From: Thiocapsa sp. UBA6158
Lineage (GTDB): Bacteria; Pseudomonadota; Gammaproteobacteria; Chromatiales; Chromatiaceae
NCBI RefSeq assembly: GCF_002423035.1
Contig: NZ_DIUM01000106.1
Location: forward strand, 1-52,899
Direction of reading: 5' to 3'
Length of the DNA stretch: 52,899 nt
The notes below the pieces were generated by a model, which was given only the letters and a program-made list of their open reading frames with translations, ran no database searches and was not told the origin of the DNA. The translations under genes and the position numbers were made by a program. Of the stretch, positions 17,388 through 25,295 are shown piece after piece (within the stretch, counting starts at the first letter, position 1; every line of letters starts with the position of its first letter).

Positions 17388-18131
17388 ATGAGCGACTGGG
17401 TAAGAGCGAAGGTGACGGGCAAGCATGCCTGGACGGACGGACTCTACAGCATGCAGTTCGAAGGTCCGGTCGCCGACTTCAAGGCGGGGCAGTACATCAA
17501 GGTCGCCCTGGATATCGAGGGTGATCGAGTGGGACGACCTTATTCGCTGGTCAATCCGCCGCAGGAGCGTCCTGTGGAGATCTATTTCAACGAGGTGCCG
17601 GAAGGTCCCCTGACGCCGCGTCTGTCCGATCTGAATCCCGGCGACGAGGTCTGGCTTTCGGAGAAACCTGGCGGGATCTTTACGCTCGATACGGTCGAGC
17701 CCGCCGAGACGCTCTGGTTGCTCGCAACCGGCACCGCGCTCGGCGTCTATCTTTCGATCCTGCGCTCCCCGGAACCTTGGGACCTGTTTCAGCGCGTCGT
17801 CCTGGTTCACGGAGTACGACAGGCCACCGATCTGACCTATGGCGAGACCCTTGCCGCGATCGCCGAGCGCCGTGGCGAGCGGTTCAAGTTCGTGCCGGCG
17901 GTCAGTCGCGAGTCTGTTCCGGGTGCATTGTCCGGCCGGATCACCGACCTCTTGACAGGCGGCGGCTTGGAATCACACGTCGGCGCGGCTATCGACCACC
18001 ACAGCAGTCACGTGATGCTCTGTGGGAACTCGGATATGATCAAGGACGCGAAGGTCATCCTCGAAGAGCGGGGTCTGGCCCGTCACAAGCGGCACGCGCC
18101 CGGTCAGTACACGACGGAGCAGTACCATTAA
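17388..18131 (+). CDS. fpr: Ferredoxin-NADP+ reductase
   Basis: A 247-residue FAD/NADP reductase that moves electrons between NADPH and ferredoxin or flavodoxin. The FAD-binding motif RPYSLVNPP is at about residues 47-55, and the nucleotide-binding segment LLATGTALGVYLSIL at about 112-126. The C-terminal MLCGNSDMIKDAK motif and aromatic end (EQYH) fit bacterial Fpr. The start at 17388 has GAGGAG eleven bases upstream. The longer upstream frame crosses the inverted repeat and is unlikely. The TAA stop (18129-18131) is part of a TTAAACTGCG repeat end. In phototrophs this enzyme can balance ferredoxin and NADPH pools, also under oxidative stress. Confidence 0.93.
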   Translation: MSDWVRAKVTGKHAWTDGLYSMQFEGPVADFKAGQYIKVALDIEGDRVGRPYSLVNPPQERPVEIYFNEVPEGPLTPRLSDLNPGDEVWLSEKPGGIFTLDTVEPAETLWLLATGTALGVYLSILRSPEPWDLFQRVVLVHGVRQATDLTYGETLAAIAERRGERFKFVPAVSRESVPGALSGRITDLLTGGGLESHVGAAIDHHSSHVMLCGNSDMIKDAKVILEERGLARHKRHAPGQYTTEQYH

Positions 18132-18212
18132 ACTGCGCCCGGAGCGAGGCGCTCATTCTCGAGTGAGCTCGACGTTTGGTGCATCCATAGCCCTTGGCAG
18201 GGACGCGGTTGA
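18128..18212. repeat. TTAAACCGCG-family element, single unit 1
   Basis: Eighty-five bases from TTAAACTGCGCCC to GGGACGCGGTTGA. It aligns well with the unit at 38211 (shared AGAGCGAG/GGAGCGAG, TCGAGTGA, CTCGACGTT, GCATCCA). It supplies the fpr stop codon and lies between fpr and the ligase gene. Arms pair with a few mismatches. Confidence 0.8.
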
Positions 18213-18271
18213 GTCGATAGGGATGCCGATTCCGGAGATCGCAACCGATCGCTTTTAAGAGTCGGAAAGGG

Positions 18272-19846
18272 ATGGTCACGTTTTCAACGACGCTCGAGAC
18301 GCTGGTCCGACTTTCGGACGTGGTGGCCGCCCGTTCTTCCCGGCGCGACAAGATCGGCCTGATCGCGGATCTGCTCGGTCGGCTGGATCGGGACGAGACC
18401 TCGCTTGCCGCGAGCTATCTCGCCGGTGAGATCCCGCAAGGTCGCGTCGGGGTCGGACCGGCGCAGGTGGAAGCACTCCGCGGTCTGGCGCCGGTCGATC
18501 GCGGGCAGCTGACCCTCGGTGACCTGGATCGGACATTCGACGCCCTGCTCGCCGTCAAGGGAGCCGGAGCACAGGCAAAGCGGCGGTCACTGTTGCAGCG
18601 TCTGTTCGAGCAGGCCACCCGCGAGGAACAGGGATTTCTCGCCCGTTTGATGCTCGGCGAGCTTCGTCAAGGTGCCGTCGAGGGCTTGGTGATGGAGGCG
18701 GTCGCGCAGGCGGCCGCGTTGGATCCCGGACTCGTTCGGCGCGCCCTCATGCTGAGCGGTGATGCGGCGCGGGTGACGCGCACGGCCTTCGACTCCGGTG
18801 CCGCGGGGCTGCGCGCCATTGGTCTCGAGCTGTTTCGCCCGATCTTGCCGATGCTCGCCCAACCCGCGGAGGATCTCGACGATGCGCTCGCCCGGCTCGC
18901 GGCGCCCGACCTGGAATTCAAGCTCGACGGCGCCCGGGTTCAGGTCCACAAGCGAGGCGAAGAGGTGCGGGTCTACAGCCGGCAGGGCCATGAGGTGACC
19001 GCAGCGGTGCCCGAGATCCCCGAGTTGATCGCGACCCTTCCCGTTGCGGATCTGGTGCTCGACGGCGAGGTGCTGGCGCTGCATGCGGACGGGCGACCGC
19101 ATCCTTTCCAGACCAGCATGCGCCGTTTCGGTCGGCGGCTCGACGTCGCGAGCCTGCGGGCCGAGCTGCCCCTAAGTGTCTTCTTCTTCGACTGCATCCA
19201 ATGCGACGGGACCCTCATGATTGATGCTCCGGCGCGCGAGCGTTTCGGCGCACTCGCGTCGGTGATTCCGGATCCTGCACTGATCCCGCGACTGCAACCG
19301 AGCGATGCAGCCGAGGCCCGTGCCTTTCTGGATCAGGCACTCGCCGCGGGTCACGAGGGCATCATGGCCAAGGACCCGGCGGCGCCCTATGCGGCCGGTG
19401 CGCGCGGTCGGCAGTGGCTCAAGATCAAGCCGACCCACACGCTTGATCTGGTGATCTTGGCCGCGGAACGGGGCAGCGGTCGGCGCAGCCGTTGGCTGAG
19501 CAATCTGCATCTCGGGGCGCGCGATCCTGCGGGCGGCTTCGTGATGCTGGGCAAGACCTTCAAGGGTCTGACCGATGCCATGTTGACCTGGCAGACCGAG
19601 CGTCTGAGCGCGCTCGCGGTGGCGCAGGACGGCCAGGTGGTGCATGTGCGGCCCGAACTGGTCGTCGAGATCGCCTTCAACGAGCTTCAGGAGAGTGCGC
19701 AGTATTCCGGCGGGCTTGCCTTGCGCTTCGCGCGTGTGAAACGCCATCGTCCGGACAAGACTGCAGATCAGGCCGACGACATCGCGACGGTCCAAGCGCT
19801 CTTTCGGCGCCAAATCGCCTATTCGGCCTCGGGTAGCCATGGCTGA
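18272..19846 (+). CDS. ATP-dependent DNA ligase
   Basis: A 524-residue LigB-type ATP-dependent DNA ligase that seals nicks via a lysyl-AMP intermediate. An N-terminal helical DNA-binding domain (about residues 1-190) precedes the nucleotidyltransferase core with motif I EFKLDGARVQVH (adenylated K217), motif III LDGEVLALH, motif IV HEGIMAKDP and motif V QWLKIKPT. The oligonucleotide-binding domain follows. The start is taken at 18272, GTCGGAAAGGG lying just upstream. Its end overlaps the photolyase start by 8 bases (ATGGCTGA), indicating translational coupling. Such bacterial ligases act in repair alongside the essential NAD-dependent LigA. Confidence 0.94.
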   Translation: MVTFSTTLETLVRLSDVVAARSSRRDKIGLIADLLGRLDRDETSLAASYLAGEIPQGRVGVGPAQVEALRGLAPVDRGQLTLGDLDRTFDALLAVKGAGAQAKRRSLLQRLFEQATREEQGFLARLMLGELRQGAVEGLVMEAVAQAAALDPGLVRRALMLSGDAARVTRTAFDSGAAGLRAIGLELFRPILPMLAQPAEDLDDALARLAAPDLEFKLDGARVQVHKRGEEVRVYSRQGHEVTAAVPEIPELIATLPVADLVLDGEVLALHADGRPHPFQTSMRRFGRRLDVASLRAELPLSVFFFDCIQCDGTLMIDAPARERFGALASVIPDPALIPRLQPSDAAEARAFLDQALAAGHEGIMAKDPAAPYAAGARGRQWLKIKPTHTLDLVILAAERGSGRRSRWLSNLHLGARDPAGGFVMLGKTFKGLTDAMLTWQTERLSALAVAQDGQVVHVRPELVVEIAFNELQESAQYSGGLALRFARVKRHRPDKTADQADDIATVQALFRRQIAYSASGSHG

Positions 19847-21407
19847 TCGACGCTGTCGCCATCTGGTGCCGGTGCTCGGTGATCAGCTCGATGCCGGGGC
19901 CCTGGCCTTGCGCGACCTTGATCCTGCACGCGATCGGGTCTGGATGTGCGAGGCGGTCGAGGAGTCGACCCATGTTCCTGCGCACAAGGCGCGGATCCTA
20001 CTGTTTCTGTCCGCCATGCGGCACTTCCGAGACGCCTTGGAGGCCGCGGGGATCCGCGTCCATTATCGTGCGCTGGATGCCGAGGCCGATCCGTCGCTCG
20101 CTGCCGGTCTTGCCGCGGCGATCCGGGCGTTGCGTCCCGAGCGTTTGATCCTGACCGAGCCGGGGGAGCATCGTGTCCTCGCGGCTTTACACGGCGTCGC
20201 CGAGGCCAGCGCAGTGCCGCTCGAGATCCGCTCGGACGAGCACTTCATCTGCTCGCGAACCGAGTTCGATCGCTGGGCGAGCGGTCGCAAAGGGCTCCGC
20301 TTGGAGCACTTCTACCGTTTTCTGCGCAAGCGCGAAGACATCCTGATGGAAGGCCCGGCGGATGACGCGCAGCCCGTCGGAGGCCAGTGGAACCTGGATC
20401 AAGAGAATCGCAAGTCCTTCGGTCGGCAGGGTCCGGGCATGGTGCCTGAACCGATCGGATTTCCACCCGACGCCATCACGCGGGGCTTGATTGCACTGAT
20501 CCAGCAGCGCTTCCCGAATGCACCGGGTTCCTTGGAGCGCTTCGACTGGCCGGTGACCGCGGCCCAAGCCCGCGAGGCGCTCGACGACTTCATCCGCAAC
20601 CGCCTTCCCGCCTTTGGCCCGTGGCAAGACGCCATGTGGACCGGCGAGCCCTATCTCTATCACGCGCGGATCTCTGCCGCACTCAATCTCAAGCTGCTCG
20701 ATCCGCGTACCGCGATCGATGCCGCGATCGCGGCCTTCGAGGCGAACCAGGCACCGCTTGCGTCGGTCGAAGGCTTCGTCCGCCAGATCCTCGGTTGGCG
20801 CGAGTACGTGCGCGGGATCTATTGGCGCGAGGGACCGGTTTATCTCGAAGCGAATGTCCTGGAGGCACATCGTCGGCTCCCGAATTTTTACTGGACCGGC
20901 AAGACCGAATACGCTTGTCTCGAGGCGTCGCTCGGACAGGTACTCGAATACGGTTACGGCCATCATATCCAACGCCTGATGGTGACCGGGCTCTTCGCGT
21001 TGCTGCTCGGGGTCGCGCCGCGCGAGGTCCATGCCTGGTACCTGGCGATGTTCGTCGATGCCGTCGAATGGGTCGAGGCGCCCAACGTGATCGGGATGAG
21101 CCAATACGCCGACGGCGGGCTGTTGGCCTCCAAACCTTATGTCGCGACCGGCCAATACATCGATCGGATGAGCAACTATTGTCGGCACTGCCGCTATGAT
21201 CCGAAGGAGGCCGTCGGTGAGGGCGCCTGTCCGTTCACGACGCTTTACTGGGATTTTCTCGATCGGCACCGGGATCGGTTCGCCAACCATCCGCGTACCG
21301 CGCTGCAATGGCGGAATCTCGCCCGGCTGGAGCCCGAGCGGCTCGGTGCGATTCGTCGGCGCGCGGAGGTGCTTCGCGCAGATTTGGCGACGGGAGGGCG
21401 CGGTTGA
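19839..21407 (+). CDS. Fe-S (6-4) photolyase / FeS-BCP cryptochrome
   Basis: A 522-residue photolyase/cryptochrome of the prokaryotic FeS-BCP (PhrB-like, (6-4) photolyase) group. These use FAD, a ribolumazine antenna and a [4Fe-4S] cluster. The N-terminal antenna-type domain starts HLVPVLGDQL. The C-terminal helical FAD domain includes ILGWREYVRGIYW, HHIQRLMVTGLFALL and PNVIGMSQYADGG. The four cluster cysteines are visible at C360, C448, C451 and C464 (YAC; NYCRHC; GACPF). It is coupled to the ligase upstream. It would repair UV photoproducts in a phototroph living in light; a purely sensory role is possible. Confidence 0.93.
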   Translation: MADRRCRHLVPVLGDQLDAGALALRDLDPARDRVWMCEAVEESTHVPAHKARILLFLSAMRHFRDALEAAGIRVHYRALDAEADPSLAAGLAAAIRALRPERLILTEPGEHRVLAALHGVAEASAVPLEIRSDEHFICSRTEFDRWASGRKGLRLEHFYRFLRKREDILMEGPADDAQPVGGQWNLDQENRKSFGRQGPGMVPEPIGFPPDAITRGLIALIQQRFPNAPGSLERFDWPVTAAQAREALDDFIRNRLPAFGPWQDAMWTGEPYLYHARISAALNLKLLDPRTAIDAAIAAFEANQAPLASVEGFVRQILGWREYVRGIYWREGPVYLEANVLEAHRRLPNFYWTGKTEYACLEASLGQVLEYGYGHHIQRLMVTGLFALLLGVAPREVHAWYLAMFVDAVEWVEAPNVIGMSQYADGGLLASKPYVATGQYIDRMSNYCRHCRYDPKEAVGEGACPFTTLYWDFLDRHRDRFANHPRTALQWRNLARLEPERLGAIRRRAEVLRADLATGGRG

Positions 21408-21448
21408 GGGTGGGGCAAGACTGTCAGTCTTCAGCGATCGGCTATCAC

Positions 21449-21534
21449 TGAAACCGCGTCTCTCTCGTCGATGCAGATGGCCCCGAGACCAAGCCGGATT
21501 GAACACAACCGATAACACTGCGGACGCGGTTTAA
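21449..21534. repeat. TTAAACCGCG-family element, single unit 2
   Basis: Eighty-six bases from TGAAACCGCGTC to GACGCGGTTTAA. It ends two bases before the ATG of the downstream FAD oxidoreductase, so it occupies the place where that gene's ribosome-binding site would be expected. Confidence 0.8.
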
Positions 21535-21536
21535 CC

Positions 21537-22859
21537 ATGAGCACAGACGTCATCATCATCGGTGCCGGTCTCTCCGGACTGGCTTGTGCCGTCACGTTGC
21601 GCGAGCGGGGTTTCGAGCCTCTGCTGATCGAGGCGTCGGACGCCCCCGGCGGGCGGGTACGCACCGATCGACGCGACGGCTTTCTCCTGGATCGCGGCTT
21701 TCAGGTCCTGCAGACCTGGTATCCGGAGGCGCAGCGGTTCTTCGACTACGCACGCCTGGATCTGCGTCCCTTCTATCCGGGTGCGCTCGTGCGCACGCAG
21801 CAGCGCTTTCAGCGCGTCAGCGATATCTGGCGCCGTCCGACACGTGTGCCCGAGATGCTGGTCTCTCCGGTCGGGAGCCTCGGCGATAAGCTGAGACTCC
21901 TCGCGCTGCGTCGCCGGGCTCTGGCGGGCGACCTCCAAGCGCTCTATTCGCGTCCGGAGCGCGAGGCATTGAGCCTGCTGCGCGAGCTTGGTTTCTCCGC
22001 GCGCATGATCGAGCGCTTCTTCAAGCCCTTCTTCAGCGGCGTCTTCTTCGAGCCCGGGCTGGGGGTGTCTTCGCGCGCCTTCGAGTTCGTGTTTCGCGCC
22101 TTTGCGCTGGGCGACACAGCCCTGCCGGCGCACGGGATGGGTGAGCTTCCTGCGCAGCTCGCGCAGCGGTTGCCTCGGGAGTCCATCCGCCTCGGCGCGC
22201 GCGTGGAGCGTATTCTGGACCAACAAGTCGTGCTCGACACGGGCGAGCGGCTGCGGGCGGGCACCATCGTGCTGGCGACCGAGGGCAACGAGACGGCACG
22301 TCTCCTGGGTCGATCGCACAGCGCGGCGGTGGCGGGGCGCGGAACCACCTGTTTTTATTTCGCGGCGAGCGCACCGCCGATCGAAGGGCCTTATCTCATG
22401 GTCAACGGCGAGGGGCGAGGGCGGATCAACAGCCTGCTGTGTCCGAGCAATCTCTCGGATCACTATGCCCCGCGGAACGAGAGCCTCATCGCGGTCAACG
22501 TGCACGGGGCGGAGCACAACCCGGATGCGCTCGAGACCGACCTGCGTCGCGAGCTGATCGGCTGGTTCGGCGATCAGGTCCTCGCCTGGAAGCGCTTGGC
22601 GGTGTACCGGCTGCCGCGTGCCCTGCCGGTTCAGTCGCCTCCTGTCGCCTATCCGGGTGCGGTGCGGTTGCGTCAATCCAATTGGCTCTGGACCTGCGGG
22701 GAGTATCGATCGGCGCCATCGATCCAGTGGGCGCTGCATTCCGGGCGTCGTGCGGGGGAGGAGATCGCGAGCGGCCTCCTCGGCAATCGCGACGGCGATG
22801 GGCTTGGAAAGTCGGATGCCGGCACGCGTACACCCAGCCTGCCCTCGGCCGATTCTTGA
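21537..22859 (+). CDS. FAD-dependent amine-oxidase-like oxidoreductase
   Basis: A 440-residue flavoprotein of the amine oxidase/protoporphyrinogen oxidase-like fold. The dinucleotide-binding motif VIIIGAGLSGLACAVTLRER is at residues 5-24, followed by IEASDAPGGRVRTD. Near the C-terminus WTCGEYRSAPSIQWALHSGR is the second FAD-contact motif. It resembles cyanobacterial and plant NAD(P)/FAD oxidoreductases of unknown substrate. A carotenoid, porphyrin or amine substrate is possible; nothing in the sequence decides. It follows ligase and photolyase, separated by a repeat unit that ends at its start codon, so initiation must use sequence within the repeat or be leaderless-like. Confidence 0.85.
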   Translation: MSTDVIIIGAGLSGLACAVTLRERGFEPLLIEASDAPGGRVRTDRRDGFLLDRGFQVLQTWYPEAQRFFDYARLDLRPFYPGALVRTQQRFQRVSDIWRRPTRVPEMLVSPVGSLGDKLRLLALRRRALAGDLQALYSRPEREALSLLRELGFSARMIERFFKPFFSGVFFEPGLGVSSRAFEFVFRAFALGDTALPAHGMGELPAQLAQRLPRESIRLGARVERILDQQVVLDTGERLRAGTIVLATEGNETARLLGRSHSAAVAGRGTTCFYFAASAPPIEGPYLMVNGEGRGRINSLLCPSNLSDHYAPRNESLIAVNVHGAEHNPDALETDLRRELIGWFGDQVLAWKRLAVYRLPRALPVQSPPVAYPGAVRLRQSNWLWTCGEYRSAPSIQWALHSGRRAGEEIASGLLGNRDGDGLGKSDAGTRTPSLPSADS

Positions 22860-23071
22860 CCACCCCCGGTCAATTCATCCGAGGACCTGTCGCCCGATGC
22901 GCATACGGGCTTGGCCGTCCCTTCGGATGCCGTCCCGGCGAGTTCAAACCCTTTGAACAGAAGGACTTCTGTCGGCGAGAAAATCCAAGGTCCTGAACGG
23001 GTTGCACCTATGCGGCCGATCTCCTATCGTAAGCCGCTCACGAGAACAATCATCCACCTGGAGTTTGGAGT

Positions 23072-23719
23072 ATGAGATCTACGATTGTCCGCGCGCTGGC
23101 CCTCTCCCTCGCCTTTTCGGGCTCTCTGGCAGTGACCCCGTCGGTTGTCGCCAGCACCTCGGAATCGGAGCCGGATCTGGATCTCGGTCAGCGTCTGCAT
23201 CGCCAATGCGCGCTCTGCCACGGCCAGTATTCACAGGGCATCCTGGGCGGAAAATATCCGCGTCTTGCGGGCTTGCCCGATTATTATCTGGTCAAGAGCC
23301 TGACGGATTATCGCGATGGCGTGCGCGAGCATGCGGCCATGACGGTGGTCGGCGGTCTACGCACCTTATCGGATAATGATCTTGCCAGTCTGTCCGCCTA
23401 TATCGCGAGCATCGATCTAGATGCCGTCCATCCGCTCGATGTCCCGACCCCGGAAGGATCGGACGTCGAGAACGGCGAGGAGATCTATCAGAGCGACTGC
23501 AAGACCTGCCACGGGCGTGCGGCCGAAGGTAACAAGCGCAAGGAGAGCCCCAAGCTCGCCGGCCAGTACGACGGCTATCTCTTCCGGCAGATCGAGAAGT
23601 TCAAGGCCGGCAAGCGGATGCACGCCAATGACCCGGACGACGAGACCTTCGTGGACTACAGTGACCAGGACATCCTCGATATCATCGGCTTCGTGACCAC
23701 GATCGACGACAAGAACTGA
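23072..23719 (+). CDS. Dihaem cytochrome c (c4-like)
   Basis: A 215-residue periplasmic cytochrome with a signal peptide (residues 1 to about 28, ending VVAS) and two haem-binding motifs, C46-A-L-C49-H and C143-K-T-C146-H. Each sits in a class I cytochrome domain, with axial-methionine candidates in MTVVGGLRTLSD and the KRMHAND region. This two-domain layout matches cytochrome c4-type electron carriers. A good GGAGT ribosome-binding site precedes the ATG. The DUF302 gene begins 45 bases downstream and is probably co-transcribed. It may carry electrons between quinol oxidation and a terminal acceptor or sulfur enzyme; the partner is unknown. Confidence 0.92.
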   Translation: MRSTIVRALALSLAFSGSLAVTPSVVASTSESEPDLDLGQRLHRQCALCHGQYSQGILGGKYPRLAGLPDYYLVKSLTDYRDGVREHAAMTVVGGLRTLSDNDLASLSAYIASIDLDAVHPLDVPTPEGSDVENGEEIYQSDCKTCHGRAAEGNKRKESPKLAGQYDGYLFRQIEKFKAGKRMHANDPDDETFVDYSDQDILDIIGFVTTIDDKN

Positions 23720-23764
23720 GCACCGAGTCGGACGCATCCATAAGAATATCAAGAGGATACAAGA

Positions 23765-24271
23765 ATGAAACACCTGAGCCTTGTCGTTGCACTCACCCTG
23801 CTCGCGTCGATGCCGCTGATGGCGGCCGAGGACGCCGCTCCCGAGATCCGGGTGTCGGATGTCGAGCATACCGTACTCAAGATCGGCCTGGCCCCCGGCG
23901 TCTCGGCCGATGCCGCGGGCGAGGCCATGCTCTCGAAGGCGGTCGAACTCAACATGCGCCTGGTCGCGCATCTCAATGTCGGGCAAGAGGTCGGTAATCG
24001 CGGCATCGAGTCGATGCGCTTGGAGATCTTCCAATTCTGCAATCCGGAAGACGCGGTCAAGATGGCTCGATTCAACACCATCTTCGCGGCCTACATGCCG
24101 TGCAGCATCGCGCTCGTGGAAGACAACGACGGTCGGATCTGGTTGCAGATGCTCAACCTGGATATGTTGATCAGCGCCTATGATTTGCCGCCCGAGCTCC
24201 AGGCCCTCGCACTCGGGATCAACGGCCAGATGCTCGACATCATCACCGCCGGCGCGACCGGGGAGTTCTGA
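23765..24271 (+). CDS. Exported DUF302-domain protein
   Basis: A 168-residue protein with a signal peptide (KHLSLVVALTLLASMPLMAA). Its body matches the DUF302 pattern (LSKAVELNMRLVAHLNVGQE, MRLEIFQFCNPEDAVKMARF, PCSIALVEDNDGRIWLQM). DUF302 proteins are small alpha/beta domains often found near cytochromes or sulfur-metabolism genes in purple sulfur bacteria; no activity is established. An RBS-like AGAGGAT precedes the ATG. It is in a likely operon with the dihaem cytochrome. Confidence 0.88.
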   Translation: MKHLSLVVALTLLASMPLMAAEDAAPEIRVSDVEHTVLKIGLAPGVSADAAGEAMLSKAVELNMRLVAHLNVGQEVGNRGIESMRLEIFQFCNPEDAVKMARFNTIFAAYMPCSIALVEDNDGRIWLQMLNLDMLISAYDLPPELQALALGINGQMLDIITAGATGEF

Positions 24272-24437
24272 TCATTCGCCCCTCGGGTCGGTCTTGCTCC
24301 TGAGGCCGGCCGGAAGGGCGGACAAGCCGGTAGGGCGGACACGCCTGTGGGGACAAACCCAGCGCAGTCCACCAGTGCCGGCGCGGGGTTCGGTGAACTT
24401 GGAACTCGCGTGTCCACCAGACCCGCCGCGCGGGCGT

Positions 24438-25295
24438 TTATCCTCGCCGATATCCCAGCCAAGGTCGAAGCAGATACTGAGTCCCCGCGACCCCCAGCGC
24501 GAGGACGCCGAGCACGGCCAGGGGCGTTGCCGCCGCAGGGTATCCCGCATCGTCGAAAATCAATGTGATCGCCAACATCACGGCCAAGCTTACGACGGCC
24601 ACATGAACCCATAGATTCGTCGCCGGCCCCGGCCACCGGGCTGCGAGCAGGCCACCGAGCCAGGCCGCAAGTGCCCCCCCGAACAGTCCGGCCGCTACAT
24701 CAACCGGCCAGTGCACCCCGACCGCCACTCGGCTCAACCCGGCCAGCACGGCCAGCGCAAGGAACAGCGCCCGCAGCGCCGTCCAGCGCGTGTAGTAGAT
24801 CAAGACCCCGAAGAAGACCGCGGCCGTCACGCTGTGACCCGACGGAAAGCTCGCGCGGGTGTGGCTCGGCCCGATGAGATTGAAGGCGTCCGCCGCAAGC
24901 ACTCCCGGCGGGCGCGTCGCGTCGAAGAGCGCCTTGACCCCTCGGCTGTAGGCGGCCGCGACCAGGGCCGCGAGCACCAGTGCCCAGAAGATCCTCGGGT
25001 AGCGCAGCGCGAAGATGAGCGCCAAGGCGAAGGGGACACGCTCGTCGCCCAAGACCGTCAGACACTGCCAAAGCCAGTCTGGATAGGCTGCCGCCGCGGC
25101 GTTGATCCGGATGAAACCGGCGTCGTACCCGACGGCAAGATAAAGGGTCAGGCCGACGATCAGGCAGACCAACGCCCAGCGCGACAACCAGACCGCGCCG
25201 CTCGGCGACCTGAGCGGGGTTCGGTCGGCTCCCGTGTCCAAACGCTCGCGAAGGGCATGTTTCCAGAATGTGCTGAAATCAGTGCGCATCGTCAT
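24438..25295 (-). CDS. PAP2-family membrane phosphatase
   Basis: A 285-residue integral-membrane phosphatase with about six to seven hydrophobic segments. The three PAP2 motifs are present in order: KALFDATRPP (K-x6-RP), PSGHS, and SRVAVGVHWPVDV (SR-x5-H-x3-D). PAP2 enzymes of this kind hydrolyse lipid phosphates such as lipid A 1-phosphate, undecaprenyl pyrophosphate or phosphatidylglycerol phosphate. The start overlaps the stop of the ArnT-like gene (ATGA), and that gene overlaps the ArnC-like gene, so the three are translationally coupled. The context favours a role in lipid A or polyprenyl-phosphate-sugar chemistry. A long C-terminal hydrophobic extension is present. Confidence 0.9.
   Translation of the reverse strand: MTMRTDFSTFWKHALRERLDTGADRTPLRSPSGAVWLSRWALVCLIVGLTLYLAVGYDAGFIRINAAAAAYPDWLWQCLTVLGDERVPFALALIFALRYPRIFWALVLAALVAAAYSRGVKALFDATRPPGVLAADAFNLIGPSHTRASFPSGHSVTAAVFFGVLIYYTRWTALRALFLALAVLAGLSRVAVGVHWPVDVAAGLFGGALAAWLGGLLAARWPGPATNLWVHVAVVSLAVMLAITLIFDDAGYPAAATPLAVLGVLALGVAGTQYLLRPWLGYRRG

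Noticed and set aside
20187..21518. 443-codon minus-strand frame opposite the photolyase
   Set aside because: Antisense shadow of a photolyase with all four cluster cysteines.
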